Source of the DNA: Aulostomus chinensis
Taxonomy: Eukaryota; Chordata; Actinopteri; Syngnathiformes; Aulostomidae
NCBI GenBank assembly: GCA_037954235.1
Contig: JBBMOA010000013.1
Span: forward strand, 16,640,501 to 16,704,500
Direction: 5' to 3'
Length of the DNA stretch: 64,000 nucleotides
The first letter of the stretch is position 1. Each line of letters opens with the position of its first letter. This document shows positions 1 through 12,800 of this stretch, piece by piece. Made by a program: the position numbers and the translations under genes. The notes under the pieces are model-generated. The model did not search any database. It saw only the letters and a list, made by a program, of their open reading frames with translations, and had not been told where the DNA came from.

Positions 1-2
1 AG

Positions 3-1079
3 GGATCTTTATCTGAGGGGCTAAAATCTCCTGACATAGGTTTGCCCTCTGCTAGCTTGAGCACAACAATTGAAGGTTCGAGTAGTTCAAATGTTAATTT
101 GGAAGGGGTTGATGTGAAATTAAAGAAACCTAACATCAAAATGCCAAGTGTGAATGTGTCTTCACCTGAAGTTGATACAGATCTACTCCAAAAAGGTGGG
201 GGGGCTATGTCTTTAGGCCCAAAAATGAAGGTGAAAGGTGGTGCTGGAATTGACACAGGCTTTTCAGGCAGCAGTACATTTACTGGGCTTCAATATCCAG
301 AGGGTACGGTTACATTTCCCAAGATCAAGGTACCAAAGTTTGGTATTGCCCTGCCTCAGCAGGAAGGCAGTTTAACAGTTGAATCAGACATTGCAGGAGG
401 TGGAGATCTAAACTTACAGGCTCCATCTGTCAGTTACCAAGTCAGTTCCAAAAATATTGAGGTTCCCAGTCCAGAACTCAGGCACAGTGAAGGCAAAGTA
501 AAGGTCAAGATTCCAAAATTTTTTGGCAAATCAAAAGCAAAGGGCAGTAGTGCAGGTGACCTGCGGGGACCAGAGGTCGAATTGAGCACTAGTGGGAAAG
601 ACAGTAAGGTCTCCAAAGACTTCAGTGTACATTCAGGGGAACTAAGTGGTGGAAAAATACAACTTGAGGGTGATGCTGGACTGCGTGTTTCACCCAAAGG
701 CAAGTCAGCCTCCCTGGATCTATTTAAGAAATCAAAGCATCGGTCTTCTTCGAGTGATGAGGGGGGACTTGCAATTAGTTCCTCGTCAGGTCACCTAGAA
801 GCAGAGAGTGGTGATATTTCATTAGACCTAGGAGGATCCAAAGTCAAAGGAAAGAAAAGCAAGTTGAAGTTTGGCACCTTTGGAGGTTTTGGTTCAAAGT
901 CAAAGGGTTCGTATGAAGTGACATTTGGAGAGGATAGTGAAGCAGGAATGGAGGGGAGTGCAGGTGTGTCCTTGCCCCCTAAGAAGTCCAGGTTGTCTTC
1001 ATCTTCCAGCAGTGACAGTGGTTCCAGAGGTGGTTTCAGGTTCCCGAGGGTTGAACTTACTGTTTCACCAAAAAAATGA
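3..1079 (+). CDS. ahnak: AHNAK-like giant scaffold protein, C-terminal 358 residues (5' partial)
   Basis: The frame is open from the window edge (first full codon at 3) to TGA at 1077-1079, so this is the 3' end of a gene that begins upstream. The protein is rich in Lys, Ser and Gly and has AHNAK-style beta-strand repeats (VKLKKPNIKMPSVNV, VTFPKIKVPKFG, VKVKIPKFFGKSKAKG). It ends with the AHNAK tail: KSKHRSSSSDEGG, then KLKFGTFGGFGSKSKG, KKSRLSSSSSSDSGS and a final VELTVSPKK. AHNAK is a very large scaffold at the plasma membrane and cytoskeleton; its C-terminus binds S100A10-annexin A2 and actin. The segment encoded at 303-341 matches the known S100A10-binding peptide. The usual AHNAK arrangement of one huge exon fits the lack of any splice signal here. 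A paralogue such as AHNAK2 is less likely given the tail. Seen: the frame and motifs. Known: family roles. Inferred: orthology. Confidence 0.9.
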   Translation, partial: GSLSEGLKSPDIGLPSASLSTTIEGSSSSNVNLEGVDVKLKKPNIKMPSVNVSSPEVDTDLLQKGGGAMSLGPKMKVKGGAGIDTGFSGSSTFTGLQYPEGTVTFPKIKVPKFGIALPQQEGSLTVESDIAGGGDLNLQAPSVSYQVSSKNIEVPSPELRHSEGKVKVKIPKFFGKSKAKGSSAGDLRGPEVELSTSGKDSKVSKDFSVHSGELSGGKIQLEGDAGLRVSPKGKSASLDLFKKSKHRSSSSDEGGLAISSSSGHLEAESGDISLDLGGSKVKGKKSKLKFGTFGGFGSKSKGSYEVTFGEDSEAGMEGSAGVSLPPKKSRLSSSSSSDSGSRGGFRFPRVELTVSPKK

Positions 1080-2080
1080 TCAATTATTAGGGGAAATTAA
1101 ACTCTCTCATGTACACCCAAATACCCTCTCCCAATATGGCAAATACTTCAAACCTCAGCGCTTCAAAACCAGAGGGGAAGTACACAGTCATCTCATTATT
1201 GTAAACTAAGAGTTTGTTGTTGTTTTTCCCGTCAGGAGTGCATGAGATTGTTTAAAATCCCTTTCAACTGTAAATAAGATTAATTTGTATTTTAATAAAT
1301 ATTGTTTTTTTGTACATAGTCCAGATTTATTGAGAATATACCCCAAATTTCATCAGTTGAAACAGTTCATTACAAGGTTTGTCATTTGGTCCTATTTCAT
1401 TCTGTTAAATGAATGTTGTTAATGTATGGGTGTGGTATATTGGTATCCAGAGTCTACTTCACAGAACTGATAGACCAAGCAGTTATATTGAAGGAAAATG
1501 TTGTTTATTCATACAAACACAACAATACAGTTACCATTTTTTTCTAATGTATGAAATGATTTTATTTTTAAGCTTTGATATTGTATAATCAGTGCAGAAG
1601 CATATTTACGCAACATAGACCTGGCCCTGTATAACATATCCTAAAGAGTAATGGTGTTTTGTAGACCATAATTGCAAAGACAATCACTATGTTTGGAAAC
1701 TATCAACTCTCTGAAGTGCTGTCAGTTCCTTTCTAATCTTTTAAAGTGCATTTTTTTTTCACAATACATGCCATTTACCAAATTAATGCATTTTTGTCCT
1801 TTGTTTTTAATCATGGTTCTCCCCTTAATCCTAAGTCATTTTCATTCTTAACTGTTCAATGTTCTTTTTTCACTGTCATTTTCTTTGTACACACACTTCA
1901 TACGTCATAAAATGTCACAAATAATAAAGAGTTCTTTTTTGATGTCAGTTATTTGCTAACAACATCTGTGTTCATAGAGAGTTGCATAGTTTTGATAAAA
2001 TATGCCAGAGGTAGCGCATGATTCTTTGTTTTTTTTTTCTTGTGTGCATTCTGCCAAATAAACTAATTTAAAAACTTACA
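1080..2080 (+). other. ahnak: Probable ahnak 3' UTR with several poly(A) signals
   Basis: AT-rich non-coding sequence directly after the AHNAK stop. AATAAA hexamers lie at 1294-1299, 1923-1928 and 2057-2062. The first would give a UTR of about 240 nt and the later ones about 0.9-1 kb. Which is used cannot be told from sequence. No ORF here looks real. Confidence 0.55.
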
Positions 2081-2904
2081 GATTGTATGAGGCTTCTCAA
2101 TGAATATCTGTCAAATCTTAAATCATGTTATTTGATATCTTATAATGTAATATGGGTACACTGTCAGATTTGTCCTCCACAGTAGCATTTTCATTTAAAA
2201 CTCATCAGTCATGTAGGAAACTGGATTGTAAAGAATATAATCATCCTTTACTTGTACAAGGGATATGTTAAGATCCAAGGAAATGCCAGATCTAACAGGT
2301 TGTTAGTTCACTAATGGGAAACACAGATGTCCCAAGTTTGAGTGAATGATACTGTGTTATGCAAATGTAAGCAGAACCACTGTAGTTTCAGCCAGTTGCT
2401 TGATCTAGCAACTTCTCAGACACACTTTTGGGAATATTCTAAAAAACAACAACAGATAATTGATTTTATTAGTGGCACCATGTTCTTAAAATGATATAAT
2501 TTCTCATTCAATTAAAGTGAAAAAATAGCAAAGAATAGAATAAGATTTCCTTTTTAAAATCATTTTTCTATAGATTTACTTCTCTTAAAATAATTTTCTT
2601 ACAGAATATCAGTGAATATAAAATGAATAAAAACATTTACATTGACAGGTCACATTTACATTTAGACTGGGACATTTTATATCGGCTGACAATGCAAACC
2701 CCATGAGATGAGAACGGCAGCCATCTTCCTTTGATGTGATGCTCAAGGTGGGAATGTAGAATGCTGTATAACTCTGTATTGCTGTAGGATAATCTTGTAT
2801 GAATATGGAGAATCTGAAAAATGATCATTTAATTGCTTTGTGCTTGACTGGCAACTAATTTTTGATCATTGTTTTTTCACCTGCAAGTTAACCAGGAAGC
2901 CATT

Positions 2905-3241
2905 TCCATTTTCCATTTTCTACTGCTTGTCCTGTTAAGGGTCGCGGGGGCTGGAGTCTATCCCAGCAGCCTTTGGGCCTGAGGCAGGGTTCAACCTGGA
3001 TGGGTCGCCAATCCATCGCAGGGCCAACACATATAGACAGACAACCATTCACCCTCACAGCCATGCCTACGGTTAATTTAGAGTATTCAGTTAACCTAGT
3101 CGCCATTTGCATGTCTTTGGACTGTGGGAGGAAGCAGGACTACCCGGAGAAAACCCACGTCCATGCCCGAGCCGGGGCTCAAACCCGGAAACCTTCTTGT
3201 TGTGAGGGGACAGTGCCAACCACTGCACCATATGCTGCCCC
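2905..3241 (-). mobile_element. tRNA-headed SINE-like element, copy A, near full length
   Basis: On the minus strand this reads from a tRNA-like head (gtgcagtggttggcactg), through the body shared with the other copies (cttcctcccacagtccaaag, actctaaatt, ggatagactccagccc), to a tail ending in gaaaatgg. It is flanked by a 15-bp direct repeat with one mismatch: aaccaggaagccatt at 2890-2904 and aaccaggaagtcatt at 3242-3256. That is the mark of LINE-assisted retroposition. The B box is decayed (ggtttgagccc). The ORFs across it are chance. Confidence 0.85.
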
Positions 3242-3670
3242 AACCAGGAAGTCATTACACGATAATAATAAATTGTCAAATTCCCTTTGTATATGCAGCC
3301 TGGAACACACAAAATTGTCCAGTCATCTACCTCTCCCTCTCAGCAAGTTGTCAGAGAAACGTTGCCTGCATGACTGTTTTATTATACAACCATATGTGAG
3401 CTTACTGTAGATGAGCAAATCAGAAAACAAGCCTTTTAAAAGTTGTCAGTTGTTGTCTGAGGAAAGACTTAGCAAAGGATTTGTGTTTTGTGCATATCAG
3501 CATCTTAACATGGTTATTTCAGCATTATCTTTTTATCTATTTATTATGCTTAAATCGCAGTCATTCAGATGCACTTCCTGTAGGAGATGGCTGCAAAAAA
3601 CTGAGCTGTGTGCACACCACCCATCAACCCCATTTCAGTTTCATCATGTTTAAAGCATCTGGATAATTAT

Positions 3671-3722
<52 letters not shown>
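3671..3722. repeat. (AC)n microsatellite
   Basis: About 26 CA/AC units, starting with a short CG-containing stretch (acacgcgcgc). Simple tract, typical of fish intergenic DNA. Confidence 0.95.
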
Positions 3723-3725
<3 letters not shown>

Positions 3726-6099
3726 ATCAGACACACACTGTTACAACTGTGCAGCAGCATTAAGATTATCTTGGAGCAATACGAGGTAAGAATCTGTGAA
3801 AGGTAATGGTGTATCCTGGAGGTGCATTATATCTAATATTCTAGCATTAAAGATGTACTTGAAATGTCTGTCAAATGTCAGTCACAGCGACAGGTTGGTG
3901 ACGTTTAAATCAAGTTAAAAGGATATACAATAGTTCACTGTGTACCTTTGCTGATAACTCATTAAGAATCAATAATCCTTTGTTAAGGACTTCTTAACTA
4001 TTAGGCAAACTACCAGATGAACTGGTGGCTCATTTGAAAAGTTTCAAAAATGGGACCATTCATTCAAACAATCTTTCATCAAAAATTGTAGATTCGTTAG
4101 ACTGAGGAATTACAAAAAAAAAGGAAACCCAGGGAGACTTGCTAATAAGTGACTAATTTTAAAAAGCAACTTCATGATTTGACAAAGGCATTTCTCAAAC
4201 AACTGAAATCTTCTGACATGCAGGATGAAATGTGTAGCATTTAGTGGCATCTAGTGGTGAAGTGTCATATCAAGTTGAACTGAAGTACCGCTACAGGTCT
4301 GCATGTAGGTCATATTATTCCTGTGTCATAACAGTTTGATGAAAACTTCAGCTTAATTGCAATGCTAAGATATGGACTTTTTAAATATAATTCTATGCTA
4401 TTAATGTTTAAAATGTCAAGCTGTGAGAAAGCAGAGTTTGGCCTCAAACACAGGATGTGATCCCTGTCTTCCTGGTTGTTTGAATGCAGTTGTTGATGTA
4501 GTACAGAGGAAGGAACCTATCAGGAATTTCCTTTGAAAGAGGAAAGTATCCCCTTCCTTTCTGGAGAGGCAAAACATTTTTGTTCTGAAAGAAATCACAG
4601 AAGACAAAAAAGTCCAGGAGTGTGGCGATGTGTAAATTGGGGATTACTTGTAGATCTTCCCTGTTTGCAAGTCATTTTGGTTGATAAATTTCACAGCGTG
4701 AACGTGAAGAAGCAACACTTTGATTCATCAGGGTTTTTTTTTTTTTCCAGGTAAGAGGAAACATTACTATTTGTGATGTATTTTTCAAAAACTTTTACAA
4801 GCCATTCATTCAGGATGGAGTATGTCAACATGTCATTCATTCAAAACTGCATGTAAATGCTACCATCTCATACTGGTCCCCTTTGACCTCCATTGTGAGT
4901 GAAAAGTGACATCCGTTTTTTCCTGCACTGTAGGCATGGACATGTTACACTGCACCAACATAAATGTGTGCACTTAAAGGCTGTATTTTACAGACATAGG
5001 TGTTTGCTTTTGTCAATACTGGTCACTATGTTCACATTTATGTGTGCGTGGTCAATTTCCTTTTCAGGCTCATGATTGACTGAATGTTTTTTTGAAATTT
5101 CCAAAATGCAAATTCATTCTGAGATTATTTGAGGATCTCATTCAAGTCAGTGTCTCTCATTTAGCCAGAATACAAAACAATTTAAAAAAGGACAGATAAA
5201 AGTTTTGGACAATGAATGAAAAAACATATAATAAAAAACGACAACAACAACAAATGAACAAAATAAATAAACTGAAATTTTATTAAAAATGTCTGGTTAA
5301 AACAAGTTGATTTCTGACAAGGCACGTAGGTACAGTCACTGGGGAGGCAGATGTGGGATGATAATGTGGTTTACCACACCAGTCTGACATCTTGTGTGTC
5401 ATGCAGAGTGCAGCCAGATGGTGTCCTTGACTCTGGCAAGCATAAAAGAGGTTACCCAGAGTGATGGCTTGTTTCCATGCATTAGATCATATCTCACTCT
5501 AATGGACCTTTATTTTTATGATATACCGAGACTTTAGTGCCAAAATGCCTTACTCCGTCTATGTATATTAAAAGAACCATAATGTGAGTGCTTTTTCAAC
5601 TGGTAGTGAATCTATTTAATGTACTGGTCCATTGATTATTGAATTATTTCTGTATGAACATGTTTCCTCCGGTAATCATTTTGGATACAAAGTATAAGCA
5701 GCTTGACTGCAAAAATACCCACATTATTGAGTTTCTCAGATTAAACAAACAAAAAACCTCCTTATCAGTACCAACATTTAAATGCATCATATTCTGAGTT
5801 TCATATCACCACAATTTTACGTACATTTAAAAATACTGTTTTGCATTTCATTAGAGCACGCAACGAGAGCAGCTATGGCATCACATCTTGCACGCCCATA
5901 AAAAGAGATGTGAAACATAGTCAAGGCTATGATCTATACATACACATTGGTACATTATAGATGATGAGTATGAGTGTCATGAAACAGTTAATGTCAGGAG
6001 GTGAAGGTGTGAGACTTGGAGATCAAACCAAGATGGCATCCTGCTGAACCCTGAATAGGAAGTGAACCATGCTGGGCTGGATGCACACCCGCTGTAGCA

Positions 6100-6122
6100 T
6101 GTGTGTGTGTGTGTGTGTGTGT
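6100..6122. repeat. (TG)n microsatellite
   Basis: About 11 TG units in the ahnak-klhl4 intergenic region. Confidence 0.9.
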
Positions 6123-7633
6123 TTTAAATCAGATGATTTTCATAGGACACCGATTTTAACCCACTTATGAATGGACACAAGGAGCAATTGTGAATCAAAA
6201 GAAAAAGCAATTTTTAAACAAATGGCTGGAATGTGTGGACTGTGATTAATCAATGCTGGTGTACTATTTTATAGCATAAAACAACTTAAATAACGTGGTT
6301 TAAGAATACAAGTGGATGCAAAACCTGGTTACCAGTAACTTCTCTTGTTAACGTTCACGTTTTAAACCTGAAGTAGGAGGCTGTGGAGGCGGATGAGAGC
6401 TCTAACAGTACTGAACAGCAGTTTGAGTACAGGCTTCCATTTTTATCAAGGATGTGAATATATTAAGCATAGAATTAAAAAAAGAAAAGAGTTTAAATTA
6501 TCATATTTTTTATCGAAATTAAAGTTAAGCTCCCTGTAGTTACATCAAAACAGTGTACCCTTATGGTGAAAGGGGTCAAAGAAAAAAATAACACCCACAG
6601 GAAGTCAAGAGTGTTAATAGGTGCAAAACATAAATGTTGGAATAAATGATAGGATGAGGCTTGGTGAGATCACTTCTAAATCCAATTACCTCTCTTTGGC
6701 AGTTTCTTTAGACAAGTGATTCATAATATTTAGAACACCTTCATCCAATTTGTTCACTCGTTTCATATGCTGGAAATGCTGTGGCCAAAATTAGCTGTTA
6801 GCGGTCCCTTTTTTTGTTTTGAAAATGTATCACGGTGTTGAGCAGAAGGATTGATTTCTGAGATTCAAACAACTGTTTTCTGAGGCTGTGATGGGTGGAC
6901 AGGCAGCTTACTGACCTTGAAGGTTCATCAGCATGTATTTTTCACTTTTAATCGCAGGGGGCTTTTCAAGACTGTGGGTGAAGGAGAATATTTTTTCTGC
7001 ATGGCTACCTACACTGAGACATCCCCCACGGGATTGTGTTTGATGTGCGGTGATAGCAGACTGTGCAGATGTGTGTGTTAGCGTGAGATACATTCTGGTT
7101 GCCTTTAATGGGGTGAGTTTAAGTGTATTGGTTATTTATGAGCGAGTTATTAAAGTGTCTCTGCGTTGTTTTTTTTTACAGATAAGAAATGTGAGCGGGT
7201 GTGTGTCCACATGCATTAATGTAGAACAAGATTTACAAATAGTCCTGATAGTACCACGCAGGTAGTAGTCTTCCTCCTTCCCTCCTTCGGTGAGCAGTGA
7301 TTTACTTTGTTAAGGTGTGACCTCATCATCCTGGCTCCATGATACCCCACCTCCCTCACAGCAAGAGCAGACAGCCCCGTTATCTCATACACACAAACAC
7401 ACACATACTCACACACAGGGACACGCACAGCAGAGACAGAGGGGACTGGCCATCGCACGAGAGATTTTTTCATTTTGTTTCCACAGTATACATCTATCTC
7501 CAAGTGTGTGTGTGTGTGTGTGTTTGTGCGTGCACAGGAGAAACAAGCATAGGGGGAGAGAGAAAGCAAAACATGGGAGACGAAAGCGAGGGAGTGTGGA
7601 TCATGCATGTGCATTAGCTCAGCTCCAGAGGCA

Positions 7634-7660
7634 CAGCAGCAGCAGCAGCAGCAGCAGCAG
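7634..7660 (+). repeat. (CAG)9 trinucleotide tract in the klhl4 leader
   Basis: Nine uninterrupted CAG units, then CAA and a further short CAG run (about 7671-7681). It lies about 320 nt upstream of the klhl4 ATG. Confidence 0.95.
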
Positions 7661-7691
7661 CAAACAGAAACAGCAGCAGCACAGGAGGGAA

Positions 7692-7709
7692 AGAGAGAGA
7701 GAGAGAGAG
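7692..7709. repeat. (GA)n tract in the klhl4 leader
   Basis: About nine GA units in a purine-rich strand that extends to about 7740. It could bind GAGA-type factors; this is inference only. Confidence 0.85.
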
Positions 7710-7978
7710 GAAGACAGAGAGGGAGAGTTGGAGGGAGGGTAGTAGTCTCAGGCACAGGAACAAAAGCTGCAGAGAACTGCCTTCCATCTCCACTAAAAGA
7801 ACAACGGAGGAGTAATAGGAGGAGGAGGGGGTCGTTCATGACAGTAGTAAGACAATAACGGAAGAGAAGAGGCACATTGTAGTCAGAGAGGACTGAAACC
7901 AAGGCTCTTCTCTTCTCTGCTCTCCATGTTTTTGGGGGCTCAACGTACCATTGCCTTCGTCTCCAAACCCAGAGGAGG

Positions 7979-8439
7979 ATGTCTGTGTCGGGGAAGAAGG
8001 AATTTGATGTAAAGCAGATCCTCAGGCTCCGCTGGCGCTGGTTCAGCCATTCATCCCAAGGTTCAGCTGGAAGTGGGGGTGGTGGTGTTGGTGGGGTGGG
8101 AGGCTACATCCAGCAGGATGGCACGGACCACAGAGGGACCCCCGTCCAGGGCCGACTCAAGAGTCACTCACGGGAAAGAGGCGTAGGAGGACTACGGAAG
8201 ACTAACAGCCCGGCCCACAGTATCTTGGCACCAACGCCAGGGCCCACACCTGTCTATGTCAGAGCGGGTCATCAATCATGGCACCATCCGCAGCACACCA
8301 TCCAGGGTCTTCAGGTCAATGAGGATTCTTCAAAGGGCAGTTCTTCACCCAGCGCCACACGGAAAGAGGACACCAACACAGGCAAGGAAGATGTGAAGAG
8401 CAGCATAGAGGAACCCACGGAGGTGGAGGCCAGAGAGAG
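7979..8439 (+). CDS. klhl4: klhl4 exon 1 (coding part)
   Basis: Codes for residues 1-153 plus two bases (AG). It holds the basic/aromatic opening (QILRLRWRWFSH), a glycine-rich run at 31-42 that looks fish-specific, the RGTPVQGRLKSHSR block shared with KLHL4, and a disordered Ser/Pro/Glu-rich stretch. The donor is AG|gtacga at 8440; reading on reaches TAA at 8456-8458. Confidence 0.93.
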
Positions 8440-9752
8440 GTACGACAGGAGATGTTAAGTCACACACTGATTCGTAGGAGCCACAAAGCTCACCTGACGT
8501 GTGTTCACTTAGCAGATACTAAAACGTTGTGCGTCTGTCCAACATATTCTCAAAGCACAAGACAAAATCACCTACCAAGTAGCTTGTCAGATACAGGGAT
8601 GAGTTTTTGTACAATTTAACTTTGATAAATAAAGACCTTGATGGGTTTTCCTGCTTTAAATAAGTTAAATGATCAACTAGTGGAAGACATAACATTAATA
8701 TTGTCTGAAAACAAGTCTATGTGTCAGGAGACTGTCTTATTAGAGTCATTTAAGAAATATACTTGAAAATATTGAGTTTTTTGCAGTTTATAGATCACTT
8801 ATTTCAGAAAACATCCTTCTTTCCCATGTCATTGCGTAAGAATAGTACTTTTTTTAAAAGTGTGGTACCTGAAGAAGCATCATGCAATTAAATGTTGCTG
8901 CCTTAAACAGCATATTTTTGTTTACTTCAGACATGCAGTACATAGATACATACCAAGAGTAAAGCTCCATCACTCAACTTGAGTCAGTATTTTCGATGAA
9001 GTTCTACAAATCTTTAATTAGGCCACCGTTCATTATGTGTAGGTGGACTCAGGCTAGGCTCACCTGGGGACAGCTTGTCCTCATTGTCCCCAGCATGTTG
9101 CAGGATAAAGCATCCCCTTAATTATTCAGTGGACCAAAAGCTCAAGCTTTTTTCCCCTCTTTTTCTGTTAGTGTTGAGCGCCAGAGCTTTTCCTGCATGA
9201 GTTCTCAGATTATTGAGTTTTTGCAATCTTCCACAGAGGTATAAGTGGATAGTAGGAGACCCATTTAAAAGCAGCAATACAATCACCTGGATTATCTTGA
9301 CTGCAGCTACATCCCATGGTGTCTCAGGTAGTTATAAACCACAATGCAAACCTCTCAGGATCTTCTCCTGCTACAGATAAGTCAGACCCCCACCTCATCC
9401 TCCTTTGTGAGCTCAAACATCCTCCAGTAAGTCACCAGGAATCAAGATGTGGCTGTGTGTGCACGACAGGGTCTTGAGAGTTGAGATTTGATGTTTGGGT
9501 GTTGAACGAGGTCAGGGTTAGGGTTACAACGGTTAGGGTGAGGGGCTAGGTGACGTATTGTATCAATAACAATTCCCGTAAAGCTAGAATCACCCCTGAA
9601 CACTAACATCATCTCACATCAAATACAAAAGACCATGTGTCCTTTCATCTTGTTTGTGACATTCTAAGGTGAGTTCTTCTGACACCCATGCCTGCCTGTG
9701 TTCCTCCATGCACCGGTGTTGAAATGAAAGGAGATATATATATATATGTATA

Positions 9753-9803
<51 letters not shown>

Positions 9804-12800
9804 TCTCCAAAAAAGAGTCAACATGGATAAAATTAATACCATTTATAATGGACAGTCAGGGTTCCTCAGCAGAACATGAATTATTCTGAGTTCAAAATGC
9901 AATTTTGGAATCAGCTCAACATACTAGTTCTTCGTCTTGGCGCAATTGGCACGTTCGTATTTTGGGCGTCCCTTATGTGTGAGGAATGCATGCATAAAAG
10001 ATGTGTCTCACAGTAAAAATGTGTAACTCTCTGGCTGTGTAACTCTCCGGGGGGACCCTGAGTTCATGTTGGCCATGTAAAGTACAGCACTGCCATCATA
10101 TTTTGACAATGATGCTGAAATATTAAAATGGGTCTGCTCTGGTGGATCATAAAATATATCCTTGGTGTAGCTGTTCCTGATCGTATCCATTTATGGATTT
10201 GATAATCAGCAAAGTAATCTGACGTATTAAGTCAATTTTATGGCTTTGGTCCTATGCAAATTATTCTATATAATGTTGTATCATTAAGAAAATTGATGGA
10301 GTTTTAAATCTTTTCAACTGATCAGGCTGTAAGCATCTATTTTACACCATTTTTATACCAAGGAATTAATGTGTTCTCATAAAATGACTAGTGAGTCAAA
10401 CATCAGTTTGACGTGAACAATAATTAGAGAAATATACGGCTGCAGACATGAATCAACTTTCAAACCAGAGTTATATTTATTGGGAAATGCAGTCAATCGA
10501 CGAAGGACTAGCGGCTGGAAATGATGTTTGGACAAGCGCTTCATCTTCAGACGTCTAAAGTTGCACAGCGAATTAGGTCGGCGACCGTGTGACACATCGT
10601 GGCTTGCCTCTTCATCGCTGGCTAAACAGATGTGTGGATGTCACTGAGATATGCACATTCGTTTACTTCCACCAGCTGGGTGGCCCTATTACGTCTCACA
10701 TCATAAATCCTTGACACGTAATTTGTCACAATCCCTCCGGCTGAATCTGGAAACGAGTGCAGTTGGATTTGACAAAATATATAAAAAAAAGTTTTAGCCA
10801 TATTCCTGTACTTGAAAAACATGTCGTTCATTTTGTGGCGCATTCACCTATGTGATTCGTTTCATTAACACAATACCTACAAGGGATTCATCCCACTTGT
10901 TTTTTTTTCACTTTTTGATTTGTTTTTTTCCCCTCACTTATGTTTTATATATGTATATATATATATAAGATAAATTTCAAACTGTGGATGTCCCCTCTTC
11001 ACTAAACTGAACATTTGAGATTCTCCTGGACCTGATTTTTATCTTGATATATTTCATACGGATAAATCATCAAATGTGATGTTCGCAATGGCATTTATGT
11101 GGTTGGGAGTATCTTGGAAACAATAACAATGAGCTGAAAAACGATTTTTTTTCATGCAGTCTATTTGGTTTCACAGCAAATTCTGAATATCTGCGTGGGC
11201 ACTAAATACCGCCAGACTTCACTACTGCTTTTTTCCACAGACTGTGAGACTCGTTCTCAGGACTTCAGTATGAAAAAAAGTGATTAATTTTGGCCCTAAA
11301 ACCTTCAGCAGCGAAACTTAGCACGCAGGTCTAAAAGCCTAAACTCAAGATTTAAAAAAAAAAAAAACTACTAAAAAGCTCCATCCTGAGGCATTTATTA
11401 GCTTCTGACTGTTAGAAAGTGAGGAAAAAGCAATGTTCTCTCAAAATATTGTTTTTAAACACAAATCTCAACAAGCTGGTGCTTCACAGGACACACCCTA
11501 CATCAATGGGTGGGATGGCGTCTTAGCAGGGAAATGCTAACGTATTTAGCATCAGCTGCTGGTGAAACTCAATCAGTTGATATACATTCCACCGCTTGAG
11601 GTCTCAAGCTTCGGTTAATGACAGGGCTCAACTTCTGTCTCCATGAAGACTCTAAATTTCTAGGGAGGAAAACTGTGAGCTACTCCGTGAAAACATGCTA
11701 GTGACACACTATCACCCTGTGGAAAGTTCAGAGTAGAGCGAGTGTCGCCTTGTGGCTCCTGGCTGTCTAAAAGGTCTTCCTGAGGGGGGAGCTCGTTGCA
11801 AGTTGTACCATTTAACACATCTTTAATCACTTTAAACATACATCCAAGCTATTGTACATAATTACATCATATTTTGATAATCTCCAACATTTTTAATAAT
11901 GGCCCTGTTTATTTTCTCAGTGATGGAAAAATGCAGAACAAAAGCCATCGCTTTATTTTTGCTGAGATTCATTATCATTGTGCTGAAATGTGCTGGTGTT
12001 CAACTTAACGTGATGTACTTCAGAAAATCGTTGTTGTATTTTGACAAAATTCAGAGTGAATGCCTTCAAAGCTCGACCGCACTGATGCTGATGCTAAAAT
12101 AACAGTTTACCTGACATCTGAACTCGGACACTTGGAATTTTTCGTTCTTTGAGTCTTCCATGTAGAGCCATTTTTGCTAATATCATATAAGGGTTTTCCA
12201 TATCTCCCTTAGAATTGTTTGTTCAACTTTGAAAAAGTTGTGGGTGTAGATGTCTGTGTAGGTTCTCATTCATCCAGGTCATCGTAGATCGAAGCAAAGT
12301 AAAATCTGGTCAACTGGACGTAAGTTTATCTTGAAGACGTTTCACCTCTCATCCGAGAGGCTTCTTCAGTTCTAGTGAAGAGTGTGGAAACTCCAGCTTA
12401 TAAACCTATGTGGGAGTGGTCAGTGCTATTGTGGTGGAAACGACCCTCCCGAGACTCACCTGGCCTCCCCAAACGACAGTCGTTGTGCGGTGTCAGGGAG
12501 TTTCAGGGGTGGTAGTTAGGGAGTTTCACCGACCACTCAGATGCTAATGGGCTGTGCTGGCATCAGCCGTTCCACATGGGTCTTTCAGCTGAACTCTTTG
12601 GGGAAGCTTTGAAAGGACTTGGTTGTAAATAGGTGAAAGGAAATGTCGCAGTCCACCTCCTCTGTTCAAAGGTGGTTTCTCTATCCTGACGTGGATGGCT
12701 TCTTTAACTCCTCTTTCAAACCATCTGTCCTCTCTGTCGAGGATTTGGACATGGTCGTCCTGGAAGGAGTGGCTTTCCTCCTTGAGGTGGAGGAAAACCG

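Larger units (their letters stand above)
2081..7259. other. Intergenic sequence between ahnak and klhl4
   Basis: Apart from the SINE-like copy (2905-3241), the CA tract (3671-3722) and a TG tract (6100-6122), I see only AT-rich unique-looking sequence. A short remnant at 4248-4262 (catctagtggtgaag) is nearly repeated at 36054-36068 and probably belongs to a decayed interspersed repeat. No open frame has recognisable protein content. Confidence 0.5.
7260..7978 (+). promoter_or_regulatory. klhl4: klhl4 promoter-proximal region and 5' leader
   Basis: About 700 bases before the klhl4 start, purine-rich and low complexity. It holds a CA-rich stretch near 7385-7430, (TG)n at 7504-7523, (CAG)9 at 7634-7660 and (GA)n at 7692-7709. 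No clear TATA box or initiator could be fixed, so the transcription start is not placed. Short upstream frames lie at 7573-7617 (ATG in a strong context, aacATGg), 7607-7858 (carries the CAG tract as polyglutamine) and 7926-8012 (overlaps the main start out of frame). They could damp translation if transcribed. Confidence 0.45.

Noticed and set aside
2973..3410. 145-codon plus-strand ORF
   Set aside because: Runs through SINE copy A in antisense; similar ORFs occur in the other copies (for example 21642-22043), so it is repeat sequence.
7216..7902. 228-codon minus-strand ORF across the klhl4 leader
   Set aside because: Made of CT, CA and CTG repeats read antisense to the leader (poly-Cys, poly-Leu, His-Thr runs); low complexity, no domain.
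9514..9545. Interstitial telomere block
   Set aside because: Only three degenerate TTAGGG-like units; far below a real interstitial telomeric array.
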